From assembly GCA_037576215.1 (NCBI GenBank), contig JBANDB010000010.1, positions 744,001 through 808,000 on the forward strand: 64,000 bases of DNA, given 5' to 3'. This DNA is from Armillaria gallica (lineage: Eukaryota; Basidiomycota; Agaricomycetes; Agaricales; Physalacriaceae). The notes beneath the pieces are model-generated. The model had not been told where the DNA came from, did no database searches, and saw nothing but the letters and a program-made list of their open reading frames with translations. Shown piece after piece: positions 1 through 10,802 of the stretch. A program made the position numbers and the translations under genes. Position 1 is the first letter of the stretch. Every line of letters starts with the position of its first letter.

Positions 1-307
1 CACGACGATGATATTAACGTGAAACGATCGAGCTGGCTAGCAAAAGCGATGAGTAGATTCCGTTAAGTTATGTTTTCGTTGACTAGTATTCGCAGAATGA
101 AGGCATGATAATGATTGTATACATTACGGGGCGTAACTGCAATATCTGTCGTGCGACGTAACATTGGAAACCACTTCATGAGCGAGAAGGCCGAGTTGGG
201 TCCGATCAGTTCTCTTCATCGATCGAACGTCATTGTATCATTGTACCTACTCGCTCATCATCGTCGTTCGATGGGGCCCTTCCTTTTCATCTTCTTCTCT
301 TCCCACC
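1..307. other. Left-edge non-coding stretch
   Basis: No supported gene. It is the 5' flank of the methyltransferase gene that starts at 308; the last 60 bases before that start are pyrimidine-rich (TC-rich), as is common just upstream of fungal starts. Nothing else recognisable. Confidence 0.5.
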
Positions 308-2322
308 ATGTCCAAGCAGCTCCTCAATACCCCGTCTAAACACCCTTTCTCTCTGTCTGGTCTCGCTGACAAGACTTGGAATTTTATTTCAGAATCTGCT
401 TTTCGAGCTGCATGGACTCCTCTTACTGGTCTTGCTCAAATTGCAGCCATGTCGTGCGCAGTGTTCTCTCTTATCTCTGCTCACAGTAACATATACCGCA
501 TACTAGGTTGATGCAGCGCGTCGACAAAGGCAGCTTTCGTGTGCTCACGTATACAGGTGTTCATACGTTCCCCCATACTGGTCCCAAGAGCGCAGCGGAA
601 CGCACTGCAGAGCTTCGTGTTGTTAACGATGTCTTTTGGATTCGTCTTTGCACCATGGGAGACCTCGGATTTGCCGAAGCCTACATGTACGGTGATGTCG
701 AGTGTGATGATTTGGTCTCTTTGTTCCACGTACGTATACGGGATTCTACTCGGCTCCGCATCAGCGTTCACAACTCCGTCCTCAGATTTTCTTGGACAAC
801 AGGGACAATCTCTCCAACTTGGACTCCAAAGCTTCGTATCTATTTACCCTACCTCAAAAAATCACATCATATCGATTCCTCAACACCATTAGCAACTCCC
901 GTTCCAATATATCAGCCCATTATGATATCTCGAACGAAATGTTTGCCGGTATGCGTTGATTATACTCCGTGCCAAGAAAGGTTGATCAATCTTATGTTTG
1001 ACAGGTTTCTTATCTCATGACATGACTTACTCCTGCGCCATTTTTGAAAACCTTGATGGCGACCTGAAGAGCGGTGCTGATCATCGGCTTTTTAGTGGTG
1101 CTGAGGGCCTTCAGCGGCTCAGCTCTGAGGAGGAGCAGGTGTCCACGGCGATCATAGAGGATCACCCTTTTACGTCCGAGAGCGACCCTCTTTACCAGGC
1201 GCAGATGCGTAAGCTCACTCACATCATCAAAAAAGCCAAAATTATGCCGGGTCATAGAGTGCTCGAAATTGGGAGCGGCTGGTGCTCTATGGCGATTCTC
1301 ATTGCTCAGACGATACCTGATACAACTGTTGATACCTTGACGCTGTCGGTAGAGCAACAGACACTGGCACAGCAGCGAATCTGTGAAGCTGGTCTACAAC
1401 ATAGAATCTCAGTGCATCTGATGGACTATAGGAACATGCCCGCGGAGTGGGAAGCAGCTTTTGACAGGTTCATCAGCATTGAGATGATAGAGGCTGTGGG
1501 AAAGGAGTTCTTGGTAACATACTGGGAACAAGTCGATTGGGCACTGAAGAAAAAAGGGGCTGTTGGCGTTGTCCAGGTTATAACAATACCAGAAGCTCGT
1601 GAGTTCGTTGTTATCAGTCAAATTTAGGCTGATCTATACCCCTCAGGATTCGAGCGGTACATGCGTGAAGTTGATTTTATACGCAAATGGGTAAGTCTTT
1701 ATTAGGATTAAAATTTCCCGCAGCTCAGCTCATGAACGTTACAGAGTACGCCCGTTTCTCATGATTTTGTATGAGTGTTCATACCGTGTCTTGCGTCCAG
1801 TTTTCCCGGGCGGGTTTTTGCCGACCCTGGTTCTTCTCTTTGAAACCCTGCAACAAGGTTCAAAGGGGGCCTCACTGTAGATTCGGTTAGCAATATCGGT
1901 CCTCATTACGCACGAACGTTGCGTGAATGGCGGAGACGGTTCTTACTGGCCTTCGAGAGCAAGATCGTTCCTGCGTTACAGAGACAGTATCCCGACATCA
2001 TGACTGGTCCCCAGGGCAGGTCTCAGATTGAAGTCTTCAAGCGAAAGTGGATATGTGAGTAAAGATGGTCTATATTAGGAAAGTTCTAACGTTCGGTTTA
2101 TTTCCCGTCCTAGATTATTAGTAAGTGTCGGTTATCGAGAGCCTTATCCACCAATCTCATTTCCATAAGTTGCTATTGTGAAGTCGGATTTACCACCCGT
2201 ACGCTAGGTGGTACGTTTTGTGTATCTTGTGGTCTCGTCTTCTTCACATTAATTTAACAGATCATATCATCTCTTTTACACGAGAAGGATGCCAGGAGTA
2301 TGGGTGTGATACATACGAGTAG
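308..2322 (+). CDS. Cyclopropane-fatty-acyl-phospholipid synthase-like methyltransferase
   Basis: SAM-dependent methyltransferase of the CFA synthase/mycolic-acid cyclopropane synthase family. Bacterial members add a methylene bridge to unsaturated acyl chains of phospholipids; fungal members are thought to act on membrane lipids. The start is the ATG at 308 in a Kozak-like context (CCACC). Segments in order: an N-terminal conserved block ending near 465, a block at about 515-728 containing GDLGFAEAYM, then the SAM-binding core at about 1000-1600 with VLEIGSGWCSMAI, then a C-terminal block with VDSVSNIGPHYARTLREW. At least six short introns separate these. One break: the run of five G at 1865-1869 must be six for SKGGLTVDSVS to stay in frame; as written the frame hits a TAG within 15 bases. 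The final exon after 2260 ends with the TAG at 2320. Family assignment is firm, substrate is inferred. Confidence 0.85.
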
Positions 2323-2411
2323 TTGATATACAGTGATTAATTTGATGGGCAGGACGCCATTAATATCAAGGCGTTGCCATACTTTCATAACATGCACGAG
2401 TCTGCCACCGG

Positions 2412-5400
2412 TTATTGAGCAGAGTTGAAGCATTTACCCATGTGCTCAAGTATCCTCCCACTAAGAGTGTGAACCAAGTGCTGCGCCTCCATCAAAGCTT
2501 CTCTCTGCATGGGAGTTTCATTGCTAAAGGCAGTGCATGCTCGTCTCAGAGCATCTAGCGCAGTAGGAGCATTCGAAGTAGCCGGCGTGGTCTGATTGCG
2601 CCGTAGTGGCGGACGGTCTTCAGCTGGGAATGCCGGAAGAGGCTCGGTAAGATGTCGCCCAACTAGAGGATGGGGAGTTTGAAATACACGTGAAGAACCT
2701 CGAAGAAAAGTGTGAGTGCAGGGATACACGACACCGGGAATAACTGACTGGGTATCAATGTATTGGAACCAACGGAGGGCAAACCGATGTCCTCATGGCC
2801 ATGATCATCAGAAAATTCTGCAACAAGCGCCGACACTTCAGAAAGAGCCTTAGGCAAGGACGTAAATGAAACTGTACCTGCTTCGCCATGCTCTTCATAA
2901 ACATCATTCACGCTACGTGCCTCCAGATGTTCCTCATCTAAATCCATAGAGGAAGAATCCTGGGAGGAAGGTCCAGGCGTCATCAGTTGGCTCTCACGAC
3001 TTCTATGTGCCGTAGACGCGGTGTATCGTGGGATGACAACACCTTCAAAGGCCTGCTTCCTCCTCGCGCCTCGAGGCGATGGTGGCAACGCTCCAGCACC
3101 AGCTAGAATCTTTCGCTTCTTTGCTTGATTGTCACCATCTGAGTTTGAAGGACTAGGGCGTTTCAAGGAGGGCGAATCCTCATGAGGTTTGGGAGATGGC
3201 GTAGTGGGCGCTTCGGTTCTAACAGGGCTAGACTGAGGGGGTAAAAACGGAAGTGGAGCTACCGGAAAAGAGGATACATTTGATGGTCCTGCAGGTGCAG
3301 AAGATTCTTCGAAATAGACAGGCCTCGGAGTGCTGTTTGAAGCCCGACCCCGCCGGGAACTATCTACTGGTGTAGAGAGGCCACTGTGCGGGTCCGAGTC
3401 AGGTACAATGGAACATGGCTGGGGAACGTCGAAAATATGTCAATCATTGAATTTCAACATCCCTGACACGTACGGTAAACTGTGACTCTGGGAGCCCACC
3501 CCCAACAAGCTGGCTATTTACATCATTTAGAACAGACAAACATCTCATGATAGGTGGGGGATAACGCCCAAAGAATTCTTCGACGTCCCGGTAGGTGGCG
3601 CACCAAAACCTTGTAAAAGCGGCCGGCCCGAGTCCCGATTGATCGTGACAGAAGCCACAAGCGAGAAATGCGGACAGCTTATCGAGAACAGAAATCGATA
3701 ATTCGTGCTTATGCAACATATCAAGTGGCCGGCAATATAGTTGACGTATCTGTATAGTGCATATGGTTTAGCTTAGAGACCGAATGGAGCCAGAGGCCGG
3801 AGGGGACGTACGAGTTCTTTGTGATCGGCGGAGGAGAGTACATTAGATTCATCTGCTATCCATAATTGGAGAGACTGCTGGAAGAATGTAACAGTGTTGA
3901 GAATAGAAGACGAAGACGGTATCATCTGGCCGACGAAACGTAAGGTTTGAAGGCATAACGGTAGAACATCAGCAGGAGGGGGGTAGAGGGCTGAGAGACT
4001 TTCATCGGCAACTTGGAGAGTACGGTCAGACAAATCGATAGTGCCTGCAGTAATGAAAAGTGTCAAGAACTGCTTCGGATCGATGTTTGACCTGTATTGA
4101 CTGAATTGTAAATGCCGGGAAGTTGCGTGCTCAATTTCACCACTTACTTAGAATGATTATCCTCGAGAATATCGGATACTAATTTGCTCGATGAAACAGC
4201 TGCCTTAGATATCGCCTTGGAAAGAAGCTCTCGCCATATATCGAGATCTTTATTTGTCGTCGGCCATTTCCTGTGAATCGTATGAAATTAGTGGCCTAAA
4301 AACAGCCGGGATAAGACTCACCCAAAAGACATCTTCAACAAGGTAACAAGAACATATTCCGAAAGGAGATCGACATCCTTCGACTTACGAGCCAGAACAC
4401 GCCACAGGCGCATTGTAACATCCGGTTCGGAGCTCATGATGTCTCCCAGAATACCGAATTCGTTGCAACAAGAAACATCTAGAGAAGCCGTCAAGTCCTC
4501 GCATAGGCTTGACCATGTTGAGTGGAGATCGAGGGTGTCTACGGGACACTGAATCGTAAGGATCTTCTTCAACAGATCTTCCGCAAGTCCATGGAGCCAG
4601 GGATCAGAGAAGATATTCTTCGCCACTGACCACAGGCTGAAAACGAATCTTAATGACCGAGTAGGAGCCTCGACACTTCCATTAGGTATTGACATTGGAA
4701 GAAAGCCGGTCATGGTGCTCGATACCCGACCTGTGAAGCCGGACGATGCAGTCAGGTGTACTCTACCCTGTGTTAACTGTGTTTGGACTAAAAGCAACGA
4801 CTGCCAGGCCCCGATGAGACTTTTCTAGATGCAGAAATTCTCCAGTCAGTCCTAGACAAATAAAAAGAACAAATTATAAATTCAATCAACCCACAAGTAG
4901 TGTAGTATCGGGGTCCCGCAAGACCGCAGTAGATGCGGTTATCCAGATATCGATCAAGGCGTCCCATTTCCGGATAATGTCCTCTTCGGAAAGTTGCCAG
5001 AGTAAATGAGGCGATTTCTTGTTTATCGCCTCGACAACAGATGAAATGGTCTCTGATGTTGTGTTTAGTATGGTGTCGTCGAACAGCTCTAGGGGTAGAT
5101 AAGATTTAGCGGGCGGAATGTCCTTGTCCGGTAAAGATGACGTTCCAATGGAGCCAAGCACCTGGCTCAAGAGAAAAATACCATCGGCGCGTGTCGGGGC
5201 ATGATTACTAGACACCATCTTTTCAAGGACCGACAGCGCTCGTGAAACGCCTTCAGTGGTTCCGTCCTTAGCGCCAAGTACAGCAGCCATAATGGCGTCT
5301 CCTATACCGCCTTTCAGCTCTTCCTGAACGACGAGAAAGGCGCTCTCAACCGTCTCTTCGGCCCGAGGAGTATCCGACTTTGTCCTCATGTCAAGCACCG

Positions 5401-6788
5401 ACGAGAAGGCCCAGACAAGGCACTTCCAAACAATAGGCTGAAGCCGCTTTAGCCGTTGCTGTGAGGCGGCTTCTGAAAGAGTCTTCACGAATAAAACGAT
5501 GGAAGGTCGGTGTGTTAGAGCGCCATAGTCGGATAATACGATGAGCGAGGAAACAGCGACTAGGGACCACCCGGAGTTCTGCGTATCCACCGCACATTTG
5601 GGACTGAGAGCAGCTCTGATGCCCCCCACCTCAGAATGCCGAGCAGTCCGCGAAGAAAACTCGGCGATGAAGTCGCGGATCTTGGCTGCAATGGATTGAA
5701 ATGCGTCCACGGACGTTGAGCCGACTTCAAGCTTTGCCGCCGCAAGACAGCTGATAATGCGGGTAACGAGCAAGCGGTATTCAAAAGCGGGGGAGATTAG
5801 GAGAGGGAGGAGGTTCGAGAAGAACGGGACTAGTGAGGGTGCGGATTTGGCCTTGTAGTAGGTGACGAGTTTGAGTAATATCTTAAAGAATGATCGTATT
5901 AGCGCGATTGAGTTACGGAATGGAGGAGTATTAACCTTCAGACTGTTGGTACGAGTTTCGGTCTTCTCGAGACCACTACCGAGCCCATGCTTGGCAATTG
6001 CTGCCATTGTGTCAGAGTACGGACTGAGAATATCGGCAGGCAAGCTCTGATTGCTCAGTATCCACAATATAAAATTGCGAATACGTTGAGGCTCTGCGCA
6101 TGGAAGGTTTGAAGTCATATACACCCCTACTATGTCGCCCAAGAAGAAGCGGAGCTCTCTAACTGTCGACAGATCAGACAATTGGCACGCATAGGCATAG
6201 AAGCCTACCTGTAAATTGCTTGTATAGAGGCCGCATGGATAATATATCCGACAATAGTCTCAGGGCATTGTTAGTCAAAGAATATCGCGTTTCCAAGGCT
6301 GTCAATGTTTGCTCGTTTGTTGGTGTGTTCAAACCGGTGAGCTCTTCTGAGGATGGTTCAATCCTTATAAGCATGATGTCTCTTCGCAAAGCTTGTGTTA
6401 GGGTGGCTGAAGCCTTGCGAAGAACGGCGAGAGAGTGATGGGCTTGGTTTTCGTCGTTGATCGCATCTGCATCGGTGCGGATCCTGTTAGCAAGCTCGGT
6501 ATAAGCTTCATTTAGATCCGCAAGAGAGACATCAGCTTGAGGGCTTAAAGAATTGACAAGGGTGGATACTGAAGAGTCGTAGTATTTCCTAGGATCAGAA
6601 AGGGGCGAGGGTGGCATAGGAATTGTGGCGCAACTGGTTTTGTCTTGGGCTTGGTGCGCGTTCCCGGATTGAGGAGTAAAATTAAATAGTCCCAATGCAG
6701 GAGGTTGTTCGTGCGACTGTTTCAACAGCGGTGGAAGATTATTGATGGGGATGTTCTCCTTGTTAAGAGACTTGGAAGCAATACGCAT
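2412..6788 (-). CDS. RIF1: Rif1, telomere length / replication-timing regulator
   Basis: Rap1-interacting factor 1 family. Rif1 coats telomeres and late-replicating chromatin and recruits protein phosphatase 1 to oppose DDK at origins. The protein starts at ATG 6788 with a serine/proline-rich leader carrying KENIP, then a long all-helical HEAT-like region typical of the Rif1 N-terminal domain (about 6500-4320, blocks around VRELRFFLGDIVGVY and PTRADGIFLLSQVLG). Introns at about 6210-6180, 4890-4800, 4320-4270 and several further ones join exons in frame. The C-terminal third is disordered, with basic KRPSPS and AKKRKIL patches. RPVYF at 3325-3311 fits the RVxF PP1-docking consensus. The stop is at 2412. 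A divergent promoter is shared with the Kre9-like gene 596 bases away. HEAT topology and PP1 motif are seen; the identity rests on overall family resemblance. Confidence 0.8.
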
Positions 6789-7384
6789 GTCAATTCGGGA
6801 GTATGGTATCAGCCGAGTGAGACGAAGGTGGTAGATGAAGGGGAAGGAGTATTATTGCACTAAAATGACATGGTGAGCCACAGCTTATTTTATAGTAGAA
6901 TCGAAGGAATGCTGACCTTTATGTGGCTCCAGGATGAACAAATATATGTGAGACTCAACCGCCTCACCAAGTATATGCAGGAAGAAACTATGAACAATAA
7001 AAAGACAATACCAAGACATGGGGGTATCGGCTTGCTGGCAGTACAATGTCAGGGCGCGAAATAAACGAAGACCATGATCACGTCATGGTCACAGTCGCGC
7101 ATATAGTCACGTGGACCTTCTATTTCTGGACAGTGTGTGACATGTCGTCTCACCTTTCTTGACTCTCACCGTGAGCAAGTCATTTCAACTGCGAGTAATA
7201 ATTTCAACAGTTCTCCATTTCTTGATATTACAAAATTTTGCATCATGTTTTGCACAAGCTTCACCTGCTAAATTACCCAATGTTGAAACATCGCTGTCAG
7301 GCAAAACCGATCAATGCTAGGCGTGTCACTTTTACTTCTTTCTTTCCAACCATCATTACTTTCAACTTGGAACTCACGCTGGCC
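6789..7384. other. Divergent intergenic region, RIF1 / Kre9-like
   Basis: Promoter space for two divergent genes. It holds an E2F/MBF-type octamer at 7053-7061, a CACGTG E-box at 7108-7113 and a short AT-rich stretch at 7195-7240. A 64-codon open frame at 6870-7064 has no family resemblance and is not called. Confidence 0.5.
7053..7061. promoter_or_regulatory. E2F/MBF-like site GGCGCGAAA
   Basis: GGCGCGAAA, reverse complement TTTCGCGCC, matches the TTTSSCGC E2F consensus and the fungal MCB-like core. It lies 265 bases upstream of the RIF1 start, a gene that acts in S phase. The match is seen; use as a binding site is inference, and a match of this length can occur by chance. Confidence 0.3.
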
Positions 7385-8087
7385 ATGATGTTTCAATTTG
7401 TCGCTTTCTTCATTGCTATTCTTTACGCTTTTGTTGTTCTTAGTCTTCCTGTCACCGTTGAAGCTGCCCGTCTACCTGCTCTTTATCGTTCTGAGCAACG
7501 TGATCACCCTGCGATATCCCGCCGAGATGTATTCAGTCCGAAAATCACGAATCCTACTGCTGGTACGACGTGGTTCAAAGATTCGCGCGTTAATGTTACG
7601 TGGTACGTCCCTTCTCGCACCGTCTATCCGAGCCATTAAGCTCAACATCAGGAACTGTTTAGGGATACAAGTAATGTACCGCAAAACCTCACGAATACGA
7701 AAGGGAAACTCGTACTAGGCTTCATGAACGGCCAAGACGACAACGAACACTTGTTTATGCGTATGTTGCTATGTTCCGTCTTGTGCAGCGTCTCGTTCAG
7801 GACCTTAATATTCCTCTTTACCTAATAGAAAATCCACTCGCCGAAGGGTTTGATATCTTGGCTGGCACTGCATCATTTCTTGTGCCCGATGTAACACCTG
7901 GGCAAGATTACATCGTCGTCCGTGAGTGACCTCAGTTCTTTAAACCTTTCCGTTCGACTGATGTTCAGACCTTTCAGTCTTTGGCGATTCTGGAAATCGT
8001 AGCCCTAGATTTAAGATTAGCACGCCGGAGGCTGAGGCTGGTGGCGCGCTTGAAGAGGTTATCTGTGCAGCAGGAACGTGTGGGTAA
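7385..8087 (+). CDS. Secreted Kre9/Knh1-type Ig-like wall protein, copy 1
   Basis: Small secreted protein of the yeast cell-wall synthesis Kre9/Knh1 N-terminal family, an Ig-like module common in agaricomycete wall and GPI-anchored proteins. Starts at ATG 7385 (a second ATG follows at 7388). The signal peptide is obvious: a hydrophobic run from FQFVAFFIAILYAFVVL to a small-residue cleavage site before RLPALYRS. The mature part has the family signature in four exons: ITNPTAGTTW then VNVTW / DTSNVPQ, GKLVLGF, NPLAEGFDILAG with VPDVTPGQDYIVV, and LFGDSGNRSPRF. Three introns (donors at 7602, 7759 and 7921) join without frame conflict. The stop is TAA at 8085. Unlike many relatives it has no Ser/Thr-rich tail and no GPI signal, so it should be a free secreted single domain of about 155 residues. 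A paralogue follows at 8658. Ligand unknown. Confidence 0.85.
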
Positions 8088-8563
8088 CGATCTCGACAGT
8101 GATCCCGATATTGGAGCTGGTTGTCCTGGTTGTCTTCGTCGATGTACTGTTGATCGGACTCTCTGTCTCCGTGTGACCACCTGCCCGCATTCATTGGAAG
8201 TTTAGTGTGGTACGACTCTATACAGCTTCTTTGTGCGAGACGGTAAAGTACCTCTATACTGGTTGCTGCTAGCACGCTGTTGGTCGAGAATCACTCCGGG
8301 AACTACTCAAATTGCCTCTTCGACGGTGGTGTTTCGTCTTTTAAATGTGATTTGCAGTCAGCAGATGTATGCCTATTGTCTAGAGCGCTGGCCTAGTCTA
8401 CCTGCGTACCTGGGCGATAATTCTGAATGTATTTACTGACAGGCTTTCTTGCTTCAATATTGTGCTCGCCGATGTCTACCGTCAGAAGCAAGGCCGTCTT
8501 CTTTAATTCGACGTCGACCAGCCCAAAACGGCAAAGTGCGTAATATTGAGAAGCGCGGTTGAG

Positions 8564-8569
8564 TATAAA
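8564..8569 (+). promoter_or_regulatory. TATA box
   Basis: TATAAA 94 bases upstream of the ATG at 8658, in good position for a core promoter of the second Kre9-like gene. Confidence 0.5.
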
Positions 8570-8616
8570 TGGGCTGAACGGCCGATCTTCAACTTCACCT
8601 TGCCCTCTCTCCTCCT

Positions 8617-8637
8617 ACCACCACCACCACCACCACC
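8617..8637 (+). repeat. (ACC)7 trinucleotide microsatellite in 5' UTR
   Basis: Seven perfect ACC units directly before the start codon region of the second Kre9-like gene, so in its 5' untranslated leader. Length could vary between strains. Confidence 0.85.
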
Positions 8638-8657
8638 GTAGTGAATCCTCGCTCAGC

Positions 8658-9224
8658 ATGTTCTCCCTCGTCGCTCTCTTTTCTGCCTTTTTCTTCGCCG
8701 TTGTCGTCGCCTACCCAGCGTCCAAGCCGCAGGAGCTCATGGTCTGGAGCCCTACCATCACCTCGCCCACCTCGTCTACCAATTGGTACACTGGCACCTT
8801 CCATAATGTGACCTGGGGTACGCAGTTCCTCCCCTTGAGCGGATTTTCCACCACGCTAACGTGCTGCAGACACAGAGGGTATGCCTGAAGAAGTCAAGAA
8901 CACCACAGGTCTGCTGTTGTTGGGACACCAGACCAATGGCAGCGAGAACCTTGATATCAGTGAGCGTCCATCCTCTTCTTGTGGACATTAGCTAACGTCA
9001 CCGTGGGCGTTGCAGATCATCCCTTGGCTAATAAATTTCCTTTGAGTCAGAGGTTGGGTTCTGTGTACGATGCCGAATGACACTGAACCCCGCTCAGACT
9101 ATATGGTCGTCCGTGAGTTCTATCGCCTTGAAGTATCTGGCTACTTCGTTCTGACTCCTCCCTGGCAGTCTTTGGGGATTCTGGGAACACGTCGCCCCCC
9201 TTCAACGTCTCCGCATCGCAATGA
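8658..9224 (+). CDS. Secreted Kre9/Knh1-type Ig-like wall protein, copy 2 (frame broken)
   Basis: Paralogue of the gene at 7385, same domain and same exon plan. Starts at ATG 8658 with a signal peptide (MFSLVALFSAFFFAVVVAYP). Family blocks: ITSPTSSTNWYTG with HNVTW, then DTEGMPEEV, GLLLLGH, NHPLANKFPLS, MPNDTEPRSDYMVV, and LFGDSGNTSPPFNV before the TGA at 9222. Introns use donors at about 8817, 8957 and 9111. Between GSVYD and MPNDTEP the frame changes by one base near 9065-9071; read literally the third exon ends at a TGA at 9077. A 53-nt alternative intron exists there but would delete a core strand of the Ig fold. Either an assembly indel or a young pseudogene. Secretion is well supported; function is unknown. 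Confidence 0.7.
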
Positions 9225-9498
9225 ACGCCTCTATCTTACGCTACAAGCTCTCCAACGGGCTCTTCATTACTAACTTCCAAAGAAGTCATCTCACTAGTCA
9301 CAAGTTCGCCGGACTAGTTACCTACTCACACCTTACAGTTAGCCTTTGCATTCGTACCGTAATACTTTCTTGCACAGTTTTCGTCATTGTTACTTTCTTC
9401 ACTTTTATTTTGTCCAATGTCATAGGTAGTTTTTTGGGTTGCAATCAAAAACAAAACAGGGTACTTATATATCGTTTATCAAAAATTTGTTCATGCCT

Positions 9499-10419
<921 letters not shown>

Positions 10420-10802
10420 CGTATACTTGCTTGCTCGCTGGTGCAAGACGGAGTTGTAGTTGCGGTCCTGATGCGGGGGAAAATGACAGAAAATGACACG
10501 GTTTTTCGGAGTCCCAAATGGAGTTAGGTTTCTGTAGAGACCATTCTGTGGAGAAACATTCCGTAATGACAACTGGCGCGTCTCGCGTCTGTACTTTCCC
10601 AAATGCATGTACATAATATGGTGTTCATTAAACCTACGTTATTTAAAAGTGGTGATGTACATAGAAGAACCGATTTAAAAAAATCCAGTCACAAAAATAC
10701 ATAGAAACACACGCCATGAAACGCGTCGAATGCAATAGGTCGACGTCTTATCACTTACCCGTTCTTCCTTCTAATGTTTGGACAATATACAAGCTCCTCA
10801 CA
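10420..10802. other. Intergenic stretch upstream of the EBP-like gene
   Basis: Upstream region of the EBP-like gene and 3' flank of the CHFR-like gene, both on the minus strand. AT-rich around 10615-10700. No other feature seen. Confidence 0.5.

Larger units (their letters stand above)
8088..8657. other. Intergenic region between the two Kre9-like paralogues
   Basis: No gene supported. It contains the TATA box at 8564 and the ACC repeat at 8617 that belong to the 5' end of the second Kre9-like gene. No clear remnant of a third copy is visible. Confidence 0.5.
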
